A stretch of DNA of 58,733 bases from Candidatus Omnitrophus magneticus. Lineage in GTDB: Bacteria > Omnitrophota > Gorgyraeia > Tantalellales > Tantalellaceae. The notes beneath the pieces were generated by a model, which saw nothing but the letters and a program-made list of their open reading frames with translations, ran no database searches and was not told the origin of the DNA. Each line of letters starts with the position of its first letter. Position 1 is the stretch's first letter. Location: assembly GCA_000954095.1 (NCBI GenBank), contig JYNY01000222.1:1-58733 (forward strand), in the 5' to 3' direction. Position numbers and translations under genes: made by a program. This document shows, piece by piece, positions 36,201 to 44,787 of the stretch.

Positions 36201-37117
36201 ATATCGAACAACTTGGGCTTTGGACAGAACTAAATAATATACAAGCTATAAAAAATAAAATAGCGAACGCTATAAACATAACATTAACGCTTCAAAATGA
36301 AACCGACCTCCACATAAAATATTTAGAAGAAATAGAAAAAGGAACAAAAGATATTTTATTAAAAGATGAAATAAACTTTTTGAAAGCCATAAACCGCGCG
36401 GTAATGGGTATAGCTATGTTTGATAAAGACGGCCGGATAATCTACGCGAATAACTCTTATATGGATATTATGAATATTACTAATACTTTGGATATTAAAA
36501 ATATAAACCTATTTTCCGATAAAAATATTACTGAAGAATTGAAAAACATCCTATTTAACCAAGGCGAAATACAAATAGAAAAATATAATTTTTATAGTTT
36601 GTTTAAAAATAAACAATTAGAAACAAAAGAATTAAAATTAATTATTACTCCGCTTGGGGAAAACGCGGGATTTATCGCTCAACTTCAGGATCCACAGCGA
36701 ACAAAATTTAACAATATAGTTGATACCACTAGGATGGCCCCTACTGCTAATATTAAAAACTGGGTAAATAGCGGAAAATTAAACCTTTTGTCAAATAAAG
36801 AAAAATCTCTGGAACTGCAAATGCTGTCATTAAAAAAACATGTACTTATTTATGGAGAGAACTTTTTAGAGGCACAGCATAAACTTCATATCATCGGTTT
36901 CTCTGGAGAAATAACCGTGGCACGGAATAAGGAAGAACTAAAAACACGGCTTACGTCAGGAGAACATTACGACTTTATAATAAATGCGAGCGAAGAAAAT
37001 TTGGAAGAACTCATACAAAAAATATTATTTAATGTTAAAAAATGTCAGGCAATAATCATAAATGATATTACTGACACCAAGAAACTGCAATATGATTTAT
37101 TGGAATTTTCAGCGTAA
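30299..37117 (+). CDS. Giant multi-domain hybrid histidine kinase with N-terminal signal sequence
   Basis: The 2272-residue protein holds two kinase modules in series. After a signal-peptide-like start (residues 1-26, ending TAHAQ) comes a 340-residue unknown region. Then follow PAS (about 377-487), HisKA with H555 (SVAHEINNPL), HATPase (about 655-765, GKGTGLGLAI) and a receiver with D843. A helical linker leads to a second receiver (D1178 in IFTDFHM, but without the usual paired acidic residues near its start). A second PAS (about 1303-1420), HisKA with H1484, HATPase (about 1579-1691) and a receiver with D1771 come next. A third PAS-like part (about 2028-2140) and a degenerate receiver-like end close the protein. 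No second membrane segment is obvious, so the location of the kinase domains is puzzling. A multi-step phosphorelay is likely; the input and output are unknown. No partner regulator gene is adjacent. Confidence 0.88.
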   Translation: MIKKFITVLLSVCVFITQINFTAHAQIKSRFLNHLAPSSIFSSLGNEQIKDLALLEYLFNSSFFSKTINPFTELYDIDSSALGVDFSKENCDFKLCFSKAKYYETVNVRLIPCEIILNGKIFNYWCAAKSPSDEKSKNIFHFFLEEEISKNGFTQALENFETISRIEKSEIAQKVYSEKNHDEIIRNAITAGKYISIKDNTTNKNYPELKSINYIPLNFIYAFLNLTAPELNNDFKKLVDDGQLMVITKLAPEKNLTEPHAGGIGIYLPPKPAFLNTQTIIHEIFAKSGFTHQENTIMENIFQKFIQNITEKKDPNISREILNGLDLSDKEKITLTKTKNARFIDMTTIIKNRDYTSQTKMIEESETNELLEYIKELGYAHFLNDIPFPINILTPSGKIIMTNKVTEELFLIPKEALLEKEIFDLLSPDSQETAKKILKEEIRLGIPETWEGEYIAPKNKKEIFSFSDTFIKNKEGRIIGIISCVFNITKDKEIKKALTLYKTSLETLMESNAKELIETNIKLKSEIEYRKKLEEKHEKISNLVTLGTIAASVAHEINNPLSSISGFINKLMRGTENDNLKTLLQQVDEQLARIGKIVKDLLSFSRKETTLFSPIHVRRILSEAVKNTQIVIKKYNVNTIVDYGYNDANYNLKVIANETRLIEVFINLINNACLAMEDSISRELTIKIDMDQTRKLAIISVANTGEIIKPEVKEKLFQPFFSTRAPGKGTGLGLAICEKIIKSHGGTITVNPEQNEKTTFVITLPFTNEEPHGDKKIQRPVEKNLIPVRDIKTILAVDDKSNILQNWRDIMTTLNIKIITANNTQEALKILQNNKGIDAIISDIEMPAKEDGFKLAVLARDMEFQGPIAICSGYGEDDERLSPLKQNNIINLGITKSNELFIPETLNVTNALKILSSINLIMPSKETINKYKDAIENGQENIFTPHGIKNEKTIIQKESYSILTREAKHTLGNCSTSLGGWGTRIKKTLQLLNIDEIIDKTNKLLEEIENIVFIIEKDLPNYTEPANSKETASSLLLETIAKLKDLMGKAEQAIDILDNLLILLKQNQLNNELNKIESPIIIIKESMLNIITEAKLIIKTQEEKIYDLNEEYKTAQFKNSRIMLAGNSEIMAQLKELLISKLGVQSKNIKTVKNGREILYELKDTKSADNIPYAIFTDFHMVGMGGIEFMAHLFSDENMRNFQDIPIIVALEQTTPHLENIVKKSGASKVLSGNLPENTLHMELAKVLQHGEAIAEKIKPTFKTLNTKTKKNYPEILQKIFNTLKKTKTKITNGNEKFYIHHLPNLKQFLDTLPVGFHILDTKGIILHINTRESHILGYTPQEMIGKSIFDFIGPEHQDHAQSHFLQKLEGNVMPTSYGERLYVKKNGKHIRIVTQDNIIKDIAGIPSFIITSFMDVTNARKQEEELMHYRKGLEDITNEKITSLGAQNDSLLQEINNRNELEKLDINMRKLAAIGMIAAQVAHEINNPITIIASFLGEIIEFLTSKNETMAIMLVKDTLDEIKRISNIVNELLEIAREEREPETPVHLADIITDAIKKSKNNITDYGVIVTDNLDKNIKILGTKDRLLQIFINIITNACHAMENMPERDLHINLSPDSSGEKAVITIKDTGKGMTEKIKSKLFELLFTTKEAGKGTGLGMAIVQKIIHKHNGTIKVDSEPGKGTTFTIEFPITNKEIVALETTKDILLADLNTEELRKIKKILIIDDEEKIRANWEKALNKLGITTISAGTCADAVTLFTKESPDAVISDIMINDKHIGGIILAISLRAMNFKGPIAICTGFGKNDPRIIELKNKHIININISKMPELFEPDYTQSIFTALKKVKIEPIDATVLNTYITNLNNTTGIFKTNISEKTVSTENLHELFIQIRTGAANLKENLDKTSAVTEIARNITKKIIQNIETIHQDMEKIDNFKNAVNIRETLDIYKKIKFYFETIIQQLELQQPHIEQLGLWTELNNIQAIKNKIANAINITLTLQNETDLHIKYLEEIEKGTKDILLKDEINFLKAINRAVMGIAMFDKDGRIIYANNSYMDIMNITNTLDIKNINLFSDKNITEELKNILFNQGEIQIEKYNFYSLFKNKQLETKELKLIITPLGENAGFIAQLQDPQRTKFNNIVDTTRMAPTANIKNWVNSGKLNLLSNKEKSLELQMLSLKKHVLIYGENFLEAQHKLHIIGFSGEITVARNKEELKTRLTSGEHYDFIINASEENLEELIQKILFNVKKCQAIIINDITDTKKLQYDLLEFSA

Positions 37118-37118
37118 T

Positions 37119-37150
37119 TATACGGGGCGAAAAAATTTTCGCCCCGTATA
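37119..37150. terminator. Bidirectional terminator between convergent genes
   Basis: tatacggggcgaaaa pairs perfectly with ttttcgccccgtata. The hairpin starts right after the kinase stop and serves the mgtA gene from the other side. Confidence 0.85.
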
Positions 37151-37173
37151 TACATAACAATAATCCCTCAAAA

Positions 37174-39735
37174 TTATTCATACCCATATCTTTTAATAAA
37201 CCACGCTTTAACAAATTGAACCATCAAGAGATACGTGGTAACGATAAAAAATAACACAAGAAAATATATCGGCGGCGGTTGAACAAAACCAAAATATTTA
37301 CCAAGCGGAATAAACGGCAATATCAGCCCTAAGGTAACCATATAAATAGAAGTGAATAGCAAAAATTGGCTTGGTTTACTTTCAATAAAAGGAATTTTAC
37401 CGGTACGAATTATGTATATAACAAGCGTCTGTGTGCAAAGAGATTCCAAAAACCATCCGGTGTTAAATAACGGCTGTTCCGCGTGAAAAACAAACCATAA
37501 TATTCCAAATGTCAAAAAATCAAAAATAGAACTTATAGGCCCGATAACTAACATAAATTTTTTTATATATCCCACATTCCACGGCCTTGCCTTTATCAAA
37601 TATTCTTTATCAACTTCATCTGACGGTATTGCTATCTGCGAAATATCATAAAAAAGATTATTTAATAATATTTGAATTGGTAGCATCGGCAAAAACGGCA
37701 AAAAAAGGCTCGCGCCTGTCATGCTGAACATATTACCGAAATTGGAGCTGGCACCCATTTTGATATATTTAAGAATATTACCAAATGTTTTCCTCCCTTC
37801 AATAACACCATCAACAAGCCCTAATAAACTTTTCTTTAAAAGAATAATATCCGCTGATTCCTTAGCGATATCCACCGCGTTATTAACTGAAATACCGACA
37901 TCCGCTGTTTTTAACGCGGGAGCGTCATTAATACCATCGCCAAGATATCCGACTATATGCTTATTATCATGTAAAGCATGAATAACCCGTTCCTTCTGCA
38001 TAGGAGACAATCTGGCAAAAACAGTTGTTTTTTTAACTAATTCCCGCAATTGAATATCGCTAGATCCTTCAACCTGTTCGCCTGTAGCGAATCCTTTTAT
38101 ATCCAAACCAACTTCATAACATATTTTTTTAGTAACTAATTCATTATCGCCTGTTAGCACTTTGAAATCTATCCCAAGACTTTTTAATGTCTCAATAGTC
38201 CTTTTAGCTGATGGTTTTGGAGGATCAAGAAACGCGATATATCCTTTAAGAATCAACCCCTGCTCATCTTCCTTTGTATATTTTTCTTTGGCCTGATCAA
38301 AATCTTTATAAGCAATCGCCAATACCCTAAAACCTTCGGCGCTTAAATTACTGTATTCTTTTTTCAATTCAAGAAGCACCAAATTTCCGGCATCTAAATC
38401 CAATAGTTCTCCATCAATCACAAATTTAGAACACCGCTTATATATTTCTTCCGGCGCGCCCTTACATATAATCCGATGTTTACCGTCATTATCAATAACT
38501 ACTGACATTAGTTTTCGTGAAAAATCAAACGGCACTTCATCAATTTTTTTATATTGTTTTACCATAATTTTTTCATATTTAAGTATGGCTCTATCCAATA
38601 TGTTTTTTAAGCCTGTTTGATAATAGCTATTGATATAGGCAAACAATAAAACGTCATCATCTTCTTGGCTGACAACATCACAATGCCTTTCCAGCATAAT
38701 TTTATCCAATGTTAAAGTGCCTGTTTTATCTGTGCAAAGAACATCCATAGCTCCAAAATTTTGAATAGCATTTAAGCGCTTAACAATAACTTCTTTCTTC
38801 GACATAGCAATAGCGCCTTTTGAAAGATTAAGAGCTACAAGCATCGGAAGCATTTCCGGAGTAAGCCCAACCGCGACTGACAGGGAAAAAAGTAATGCCT
38901 CTATAATATTGCCTTTTTTAAAATAATTTATAGCAAAGATAAGCATTACCAAAATAGACATAAAACGAATCATAAGCCATGTGAATTTATTAATACCTTT
39001 ATCAAAACTGCTGGCAACAGTTATTGTAGCGAGCTTCCTTGATATTTCTCCAAATTGAGTTGAAAGCCCTGTTTTTACTACAACTCCGAGCCCTGTTCCG
39101 CTAACCACGCTTGAACCCATAAAAGCGACATTTATTAAATCTACCGGTGAACGTTTCTGAGCGCTTACAGATTCCGGAACTTTTTCAACGGGAAATGATT
39201 CCCCTGTTAATGACGCCTGATTTATGAATAAATCCTTACAAGAAATAATCCGCATATCCGCAGGTATCATATCTCCAGCGTACAAATCAACAATATCACC
39301 CGGCACTATTTCTCTTATTGTTATTTCTTTAGGCTTTCCGTTGCGATAGACAGTAGCAGTTGTCCTAACCATTTCACTTAAACGATCAGCATCTCTTCCC
39401 GCGCGGTATTCCTGAATAAACGATAAAAAAACGCTAATAAACGCCATCGTAATAACTAAAATAGCGCTAATCTTTTCACCGAAAAAGAAAGAAAAACCAG
39501 CAATTATTAAAAGTACTATAACTAAAGGATGAACAAATTTAGACAAAATCTGCAAAATAACAGCTTGCCTGTGTTTCCTCGCCGGCTCGTTATAACCATA
39601 TTCTTCAAGACGCCTCAATACTTCTTCGTCATCAAGCCCTCTTTGAGATGTGCCGAATTTTTCAAAAAGCTGTTCATAAGAACAACCCGCGTAATCAAAA
39701 TCAAAATTTTGTTTTCCATTTTTTACTGTTTTCAC
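37174..39735 (-). CDS. mgtA: Magnesium-translocating P-type ATPase
   Basis: This P3B-type ATPase imports Mg2+ across the inner membrane. The 853 residues show the N-terminal cation ATPase region, the TGES motif of the actuator domain (SLTGESFPVEK), the phosphorylated D336 in CTDKTGTLT, the ATP-binding KGAPEE, and the hinge motif VGYLGDGINDAPAL. The C-terminal membrane half (FGNMFSMTGASLFLPFLPM, then GWFLESL) is typical of MgtA/MgtB rather than Ca2+ pumps. No M-box-sized leader fits in the 90 bases between ribE and this gene. It is the last gene of its direction before the terminator at 37119-37150. Confidence 0.92.
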   Translation of the reverse strand: MKTVKNGKQNFDFDYAGCSYEQLFEKFGTSQRGLDDEEVLRRLEEYGYNEPARKHRQAVILQILSKFVHPLVIVLLIIAGFSFFFGEKISAILVITMAFISVFLSFIQEYRAGRDADRLSEMVRTTATVYRNGKPKEITIREIVPGDIVDLYAGDMIPADMRIISCKDLFINQASLTGESFPVEKVPESVSAQKRSPVDLINVAFMGSSVVSGTGLGVVVKTGLSTQFGEISRKLATITVASSFDKGINKFTWLMIRFMSILVMLIFAINYFKKGNIIEALLFSLSVAVGLTPEMLPMLVALNLSKGAIAMSKKEVIVKRLNAIQNFGAMDVLCTDKTGTLTLDKIMLERHCDVVSQEDDDVLLFAYINSYYQTGLKNILDRAILKYEKIMVKQYKKIDEVPFDFSRKLMSVVIDNDGKHRIICKGAPEEIYKRCSKFVIDGELLDLDAGNLVLLELKKEYSNLSAEGFRVLAIAYKDFDQAKEKYTKEDEQGLILKGYIAFLDPPKPSAKRTIETLKSLGIDFKVLTGDNELVTKKICYEVGLDIKGFATGEQVEGSSDIQLRELVKKTTVFARLSPMQKERVIHALHDNKHIVGYLGDGINDAPALKTADVGISVNNAVDIAKESADIILLKKSLLGLVDGVIEGRKTFGNILKYIKMGASSNFGNMFSMTGASLFLPFLPMLPIQILLNNLFYDISQIAIPSDEVDKEYLIKARPWNVGYIKKFMLVIGPISSIFDFLTFGILWFVFHAEQPLFNTGWFLESLCTQTLVIYIIRTGKIPFIESKPSQFLLFTSIYMVTLGLILPFIPLGKYFGFVQPPPIYFLVLFFIVTTYLLMVQFVKAWFIKRYGYE

Positions 39736-39825
39736 TATTAACCTTCTTCTATAAACTTCAATTTATTCTTTAATATTTAATCTAGCATACACTACCGTGC
39801 AAAAACTGCTATAAACACTACAAAC

Positions 39826-40455
39826 TTAATCTATAAAACCGGTCATTTTCAATGTTTCCATTGTAATTTTATTTTTCGGTTTAGCAGTATTATATTTTGC
39901 CGTCATATCAAATTCCAGATTCACAAAATCGCCTGTTTTTCTGAATTTTAATATTGTTTGTTCCAAAGTAAGAGGAATTAAACATACACTAAAAAATTCA
40001 CGATTAACATCGTTTATCGTCAGACTCACGCCGTCGATAGCTACTGAACCGCGCGGAACAAGATATGCAGAATCAGCCTCTGTGACTTTTACTTTTAATA
40101 CACATCCTTGCCTAGTATGAGATTTTTCAAGAATCATCCGCTCCGCGTCTATATGGCCGGACACGAAATGCCCGCTTATTTTATCACCGAGTTTTAAAGC
40201 GCCTTCTAGATTGACAAAACCGCCTATTTTGAATCTCTTTAAATTTGTTTTTAAAAGAGTATTCTGAATAACATCAAATTTTATAATTTCTTTAAAAACC
40301 GCGTTTACTGTCAAACAAACGCCGTTTACGCTTACACTATCGCCGATTTTCACATCTTTAATAATTGAAGAACTTGATATTCCCAAACACGCGCCGTGAC
40401 CGGCTTTCTTAAAAGATTTTATCATTCCTATTTCCGTTACTATGCCGGTAAACAT
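39826..40455 (-). CDS. ribE: Riboflavin synthase, alpha subunit
   Basis: The enzyme converts two lumazine molecules into one riboflavin and one pyrimidine. The 209 residues form two similar halves. Each begins with a barrel, MFTGIVTEIG in the first and GHFVSGHID at the domain junction, and each carries a GDSVSVNGVCLTV- or GSVAIDGVSLTI-type motif, as expected from the internal duplication. The start overlaps the end of ribD by 16 bases. It is the last gene of the riboflavin operon. Some organisms name this gene ribC. Confidence 0.95.
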   Translation of the reverse strand: MFTGIVTEIGMIKSFKKAGHGACLGISSSSIIKDVKIGDSVSVNGVCLTVNAVFKEIIKFDVIQNTLLKTNLKRFKIGGFVNLEGALKLGDKISGHFVSGHIDAERMILEKSHTRQGCVLKVKVTEADSAYLVPRGSVAIDGVSLTINDVNREFFSVCLIPLTLEQTILKFRKTGDFVNLEFDMTAKYNTAKPKNKITMETLKMTGFID

Positions 40456-41570
40456 GTTTTCCCCTGTATAAGAAAATCATTGCCTATTTTTTTAATTTTT
40501 ATATCAGTAAGGTTTATAGCGGAGTGTATATTTTGTACACCAAGCCCTTTTACCGCGGAATCTCTGCCGCCTATAATTTTAGGCGCGATATAAATCATCC
40601 ATTCGTCAATAAGCCTTTCATCAACTAAACTTCCCAATAATTCCGCGCCGCCTTCAGCTAAAATATTAACCATCCCCATTTCAGCTAATTTTTTTAATAA
40701 CTCTTTTAAAGGAACACGCCCATTTTTATTTTTAAATTTTAATATTTCTACCCCTGCCAAAGAACTAATTTTTCGCGAGCGCGCTAAAGGGGCTAAATCA
40801 GTAGTAGCGATAATAATAGGAGAAATTCCAGCGCTCTTAACCAAATTAGAATCAAGCGAAATACGCGCTTTAGAATCAACAATAACACGCCTAAAAATAT
40901 ATCTATTATTTATTTTCTTGGCATCTAATGGCAATAATGTGGGATTATCTTTAAGGACTGTATTAATTCCAACAAGAATCGCGTCAAACAAAGCGCGGGA
41001 CTTTTTAGATAACTCACGTGTTTTTTTATCAGTTATCCATTTCGAAGATTTATCGCGCGCGCTTGTTTTGCCGTCAAGTGATTCAGCAATTTTACCGGTC
41101 ACATAGGGCATTTTATCAGTTATAAATTTTATATACTTCGCGTTTAACTGGCAGGCAAGGTCTTCACAAATACCGGTTTCTACTTCTATGCCGGCGTTTT
41201 TCAATATTTTTATACCGCGGCCCGAGACAATAGGATTTGGATCTTTCATAGCAATAAACACTTTTTTTATTCCGCTTTCTATTACAGCGTTCACGCACGG
41301 CGGGGTTTTTCCATAATGAGCGCAAGGCTCCAAAGTCACAAACATCTCACTTGAGCGGCAATTGTTTCCAGCTGATTTTATAGCGGCGACTTCGGCGTGA
41401 TTAGCCCCTGCTTTAACATGATATCCTTTTCCTATAATTTTTCCGTTCTTAACTATTACCGCGCCAACCATAGGATTAGGATAGGTTTTGTCCAATGCCT
41501 TTTTAGCAAGACGCAAGGCAGACAGCATATATATTTTTTTTTGTTCGTCACTAACCATGGCGGATAACAT
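40440..41570 (-). CDS. ribD: Bifunctional riboflavin deaminase-reductase RibD
   Basis: The N-terminal half is a zinc cytidine-deaminase-type domain (HAEVAAIK and EPCAHYGKTPPCV, ligands His, Cys, Cys). The C-terminal half is the NADPH-dependent reductase (KIAESLDGKTS, WITDKKTR, AEGGAELLG). Together they carry out steps two and three of the pyrimidine branch. The length is 376 residues from ATG 41570. ATG 41558, four codons later, has a better-spaced aggat and may be the true start. The end overlaps ribE by 16 bases. Confidence 0.94.
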   Translation of the reverse strand: MLSAMVSDEQKKIYMLSALRLAKKALDKTYPNPMVGAVIVKNGKIIGKGYHVKAGANHAEVAAIKSAGNNCRSSEMFVTLEPCAHYGKTPPCVNAVIESGIKKVFIAMKDPNPIVSGRGIKILKNAGIEVETGICEDLACQLNAKYIKFITDKMPYVTGKIAESLDGKTSARDKSSKWITDKKTRELSKKSRALFDAILVGINTVLKDNPTLLPLDAKKINNRYIFRRVIVDSKARISLDSNLVKSAGISPIIIATTDLAPLARSRKISSLAGVEILKFKNKNGRVPLKELLKKLAEMGMVNILAEGGAELLGSLVDERLIDEWMIYIAPKIIGGRDSAVKGLGVQNIHSAINLTDIKIKKIGNDFLIQGKTCLPA

Positions 41571-41646
41571 CCTGTTTGTTGATTTTTTTATAAAATTTTT
41601 GAGTATATAAAACTCATAAATTACCTCGAGTAATCCTAATTAACAA

Positions 41647-42534
41647 TTATTTAGATTTAACTGTCTGTTTATTGATAATCGCCTGTTCAATATTAGTAAC
41701 GCGAAGATCTTCCACTAATTCCAAACTAACCTTAATTTTTCCCATTAAAATTTTATCTTTGCCATGTCCGTGGCAGTCTGACCCGCCTGTAACAAGAAGA
41801 AAATGTTTTTTAGCTAATTCAAAATATTTTCTCATTTGAGGAATAGTATGTTCTGAATGAAATACTTCAAGCCCTTTAATGCCGGCTTTTATTATATCAG
41901 GTAAAAATTCTTCTACTTTAGACACACCCGGATGAGCCAGAACCGGCACACCGCCAGACTCTTTTATTAAATTTATCGCCTGTTTATAATCCATAAGCTC
42001 TTGTTCAGCGTGATACGGCTTACCCTCGCCTATATATTTTCTAAAAGCTTCTTTTACACTAGAAACATATCCTTTAGATACAAGAATTCTAGCCAAATGG
42101 AGCCTGCCGACAATCCCATGTTCCGAAAGCTGAAAAACATCATTAACGGTAATATTAAAACCCGCGGTATATAAAAGTTTAACCATTTTATTTATTCTTT
42201 CAGCTCTTGCCTTTTTCCGTTCGTCTAGAATTGTTTTTAAAACAGGATTATACCAGTCTAAAAAATATCCTAAAACATGTATTTCTTTTCCACTCACTCT
42301 AGCTGAAATTTCTATACCCGGTATAACTTCAAGCCCGCTGTTTTTCGCGTATTCCAATGCGGGATCAATACCTTCAACTGTATCATGGTCAGTGATCGCT
42401 ATAACTTTAAGCCCGTTATAAAAAGCGTTATATACAACTTCTTTAGGCGAAAACATCCCATCCGAATAAATTGTATGCAGATGAAGGTCCGCGAGGCTAT
42501 CATTCTGATTGAAATACTCCCGAAATTTTTCCAT
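41647..42534 (-). CDS. PHP-domain metal-dependent phosphoesterase
   Basis: The 295-residue protein carries the PHP motifs in order: DLHLHTIYSDG (about residues 16-26), ITDHDTVEGI, a glutamate in PGIEISA, VLAHPGV and GSDCHG. Relatives of the TrpH/YciV type remove phosphate from the 3' end of nucleoside 3',5'-bisphosphates or degrade short RNA from the 5' end; the exact substrate here is unknown. The gene lies inside the riboflavin operon, overlaps the end of nusB by 35 bases and has no obvious link to flavin synthesis. Confidence 0.85.
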   Translation of the reverse strand: MEKFREYFNQNDSLADLHLHTIYSDGMFSPKEVVYNAFYNGLKVIAITDHDTVEGIDPALEYAKNSGLEVIPGIEISARVSGKEIHVLGYFLDWYNPVLKTILDERKKARAERINKMVKLLYTAGFNITVNDVFQLSEHGIVGRLHLARILVSKGYVSSVKEAFRKYIGEGKPYHAEQELMDYKQAINLIKESGGVPVLAHPGVSKVEEFLPDIIKAGIKGLEVFHSEHTIPQMRKYFELAKKHFLLVTGGSDCHGHGKDKILMGKIKVSLELVEDLRVTNIEQAIINKQTVKSK

Positions 42535-42931
42535 ATGTTTTCACCTTGTCCAATACACCGTTAACAAATCTCCCTGAATCTTTATCCCCATATTTTTTTG
42601 CTAAATTTATCGCCTCATTTATAGTAACTTTATCAGGAATATCAATAGTAAAAAGAAGTTCAAAAGAAGCTATACGAAGAATATTCCTATCTATGCAAGA
42701 CATCCTTGAAATAGTCCAATTCAAAGCGGCCTTAGCAATTTTTTCATCAAGCTCTATTTTATACTTATCAACTCCCTTTAAAAGATATTCACAAAAAGCC
42801 ACAACCGTTTCTTCCTCTAGCTTATTATTATCCCAATATTTTTTCGCGCAAAGAGTTATTGTCTCAGCTGAAATTTCCCATGAATATAATATTTTAAGGG
42901 CTATTTCTCTGGATAAAGTACGATTTCTCAT
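42500..42931 (-). CDS. nusB: Transcription antitermination factor NusB
   Basis: NusB with S10 (NusE) binds boxA RNA in rRNA leaders and prevents early termination. The 143-residue all-helical protein begins with the typical SREIALKILYSWE and has the C-terminal TINEAINLAKKYGDKDSGRF and NGVLDK motifs. Association with ribH is common in many bacteria. It lies 64 bp after ribH and overlaps the PHP gene. Confidence 0.94.
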   Translation of the reverse strand: MRNRTLSREIALKILYSWEISAETITLCAKKYWDNNKLEEETVVAFCEYLLKGVDKYKIELDEKIAKAALNWTISRMSCIDRNILRIASFELLFTIDIPDKVTINEAINLAKKYGDKDSGRFVNGVLDKVKTYGKISGVFQSE

Positions 42932-42995
42932 TTTGTATTATTCCTTATTTACCGAGACACACTGCCCATGACAACTAACACCAAAATTCTAGATT

Positions 42996-43475
42996 TTATT
43001 TTTTACTTAACAATTCATACAAATTTGCCATTTCAATGGCGCTTTCAGCGGCGTCTTTACCTTTATTACCGCTTTTAATACCCGCGCGGTCAAGCGCTTG
43101 TTCTAATGTATCAGCTGTTATAATTCCAAACACACACGGCACATTAGTTGCCATTGATACTTGCGCGATGCCTTTAGCTGCTTCACTCGCGACAAAATCA
43201 AAATGAGGGGTTTCTCCACGTATAATAGTGCCTAAACATACTATCGCGTCATATTTTTTTGACACTGCTATTTTTTGCGCGAGCGCCGGGATTTCAAAAG
43301 AACCCGGAACCCACATAACTAAAATATCTTCTTCTTTAACTCCGTGTCTTACAAAAGTATCTATCGCGCCGTCAACAAGTTTCGATGATATAAATTTATT
43401 AAACCTCGACACAATAACAGCGAATTTTTTTCCTGTAGCGATAAGATCCGCCTTAACAACTTTAATATTTCCCAT
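42996..43475 (-). CDS. ribH: 6,7-dimethyl-8-ribityllumazine synthase
   Basis: RibH joins the ribityl pyrimidine with dihydroxybutanone phosphate and often forms a 60-subunit shell. The 159-residue protein has [15 protein letters not shown], the substrate loop [22 protein letters not shown], and the catalytic histidine in that last motif. It is placed directly after ribBA with a 51-bp gap. Confidence 0.96.
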   Translation of the reverse strand: MGNIKVVKADLIATGKKFAVIVSRFNKFISSKLVDGAIDTFVRHGVKEEDILVMWVPGSFEIPALAQKIAVSKKYDAIVCLGTIIRGETPHFDFVASEAAKGIAQVSMATNVPCVFGIITADTLEQALDRAGIKSGNKGKDAAESAIEMANLYELLSKK

Positions 43476-43526
43476 ATGATTAGTCCTCCTATTTTACATC
43501 AAACAACACCCAATCAAACCCGAAAA

Positions 43527-44747
43527 CTATATTTTTTTTAGCGCGTGGCCCAGCCTATATTTTTTCGCCTTCAGATATTTTCGCGTAGTATCTGTCGGCG
43601 CTATTTCAAGCGGCACTCGTTTTGAAACATGTAAACCGTATCCCCTAAGCCCCACAACTTTACGCGGATTATTAGTTAACACATCGATTTTCTTTAATCC
43701 TAAATCAGATAATATCTGAGCTCCTATACCATAATCACGTATATCCGCGTTAAACCCGAGCTTTTCATTAGCGTCCACAGTATCAAGACCTTTGTCCTGT
43801 AATTCATACGCTTTAATTTTATTTAATAATCCAATACCACGGCCTTCCTGCGAAAGATATAAAATCACGCCTTTCCCTTTCTCGGATATAATTTTCATCG
43901 CCAAATCAAGCTGTTTTCCGCAATCGCATCTCATTGAATGAAAAACGTCTCCTGTCAAACATTGAGAATGCACGCGCACTAAAACTTCTCCATTCGTTAC
44001 GTCTCCTTTAACCAGCGCCAAATGCTGATAATCATCTACAAACGAACGATACGCGTATAAATCAAAGGTTCCAAAAGGAGTAGGAAGAATTGTTTTTGCA
44101 ACTCTTTCTATCAATTTTTCTTTGGTTCTTCTGTATCTAATTAAATCTTCAATAGAACATATTTTAAGTTTATGTTTTTTCGCGAATTCAATAAGGCTTG
44201 GAAGGCGCGCCATAGTGCCGTCATCATTCATTATTTCGCATATAACCCCGACAGGCCGAGAACCAGCGAGCTTCATTAAATCCACGCACGCTTCAGTGTG
44301 GCCCGCACGCACTAAAACTCCGCCTTTTTTAGCCCGCAACGGAAATATATGCCCGGGCCTAAAAAAATCATCAGGCCTCGCGTCTTTTGAAGCCAATAGT
44401 TTTATAGTGTTCGCTCTATCCCGCGCTGAAATGCCTGTAGTCACATTTTTTTTCGCGTCAATAGATATTGTCCACGCTGTTTTATATTTATCAGGAAATT
44501 CACGCGCCATGTAATGTAAATCTAATTTATCCGCTAACTCGTCATCTATCGGCACGCATATAAGGCCTCTTCCGTATTTCGCTAAAAAATTAACCTTTTC
44601 AGGCGTGATTCCTTTAGCAGGAACAATAAAATCACCTTCATTTTCACGTGAAGGATCATCAACAACAATCACTACACGCCCTTCTTTAATATCAGAAATA
44701 ACTTCTTCTATGGAATTCAATTTATAATTAATTTTTTGTTTTTTCAT
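43527..44747 (-). CDS. ribBA: Bifunctional DHBP synthase / GTP cyclohydrolase II
   Basis: The N-terminal half (to about residue 200) forms dihydroxybutanone phosphate from ribulose phosphate; motifs are VDDPSRENEGD and RPGHIFPLRA with RAGHTEA. The C-terminal half opens GTP; its zinc ligands appear in HSQCLTGDVFHSMRCDCG, followed by LYLSQEGRGIGLLNK. At 406 residues both domains look complete. It is the first gene of the riboflavin operon. Only 40 bases separate it from the upstream gene, too little for an FMN riboswitch. Confidence 0.96.
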   Translation of the reverse strand: MKKQKINYKLNSIEEVISDIKEGRVVIVVDDPSRENEGDFIVPAKGITPEKVNFLAKYGRGLICVPIDDELADKLDLHYMAREFPDKYKTAWTISIDAKKNVTTGISARDRANTIKLLASKDARPDDFFRPGHIFPLRAKKGGVLVRAGHTEACVDLMKLAGSRPVGVICEIMNDDGTMARLPSLIEFAKKHKLKICSIEDLIRYRRTKEKLIERVAKTILPTPFGTFDLYAYRSFVDDYQHLALVKGDVTNGEVLVRVHSQCLTGDVFHSMRCDCGKQLDLAMKIISEKGKGVILYLSQEGRGIGLLNKIKAYELQDKGLDTVDANEKLGFNADIRDYGIGAQILSDLGLKKIDVLTNNPRKVVGLRGYGLHVSKRVPLEIAPTDTTRKYLKAKKYRLGHALKKI

Positions 44748-44787
44748 TTATGCCTGTCTTCTTTCGCAATAAACTCAAAAAATAATC

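Noticed and set aside
44748..44787. FMN riboswitch before ribBA
   Set aside because: Only 40 bases are available, and none of the conserved FMN-element segments was seen. Likewise there is no room for an M-box before mgtA or a T-box before ileS.
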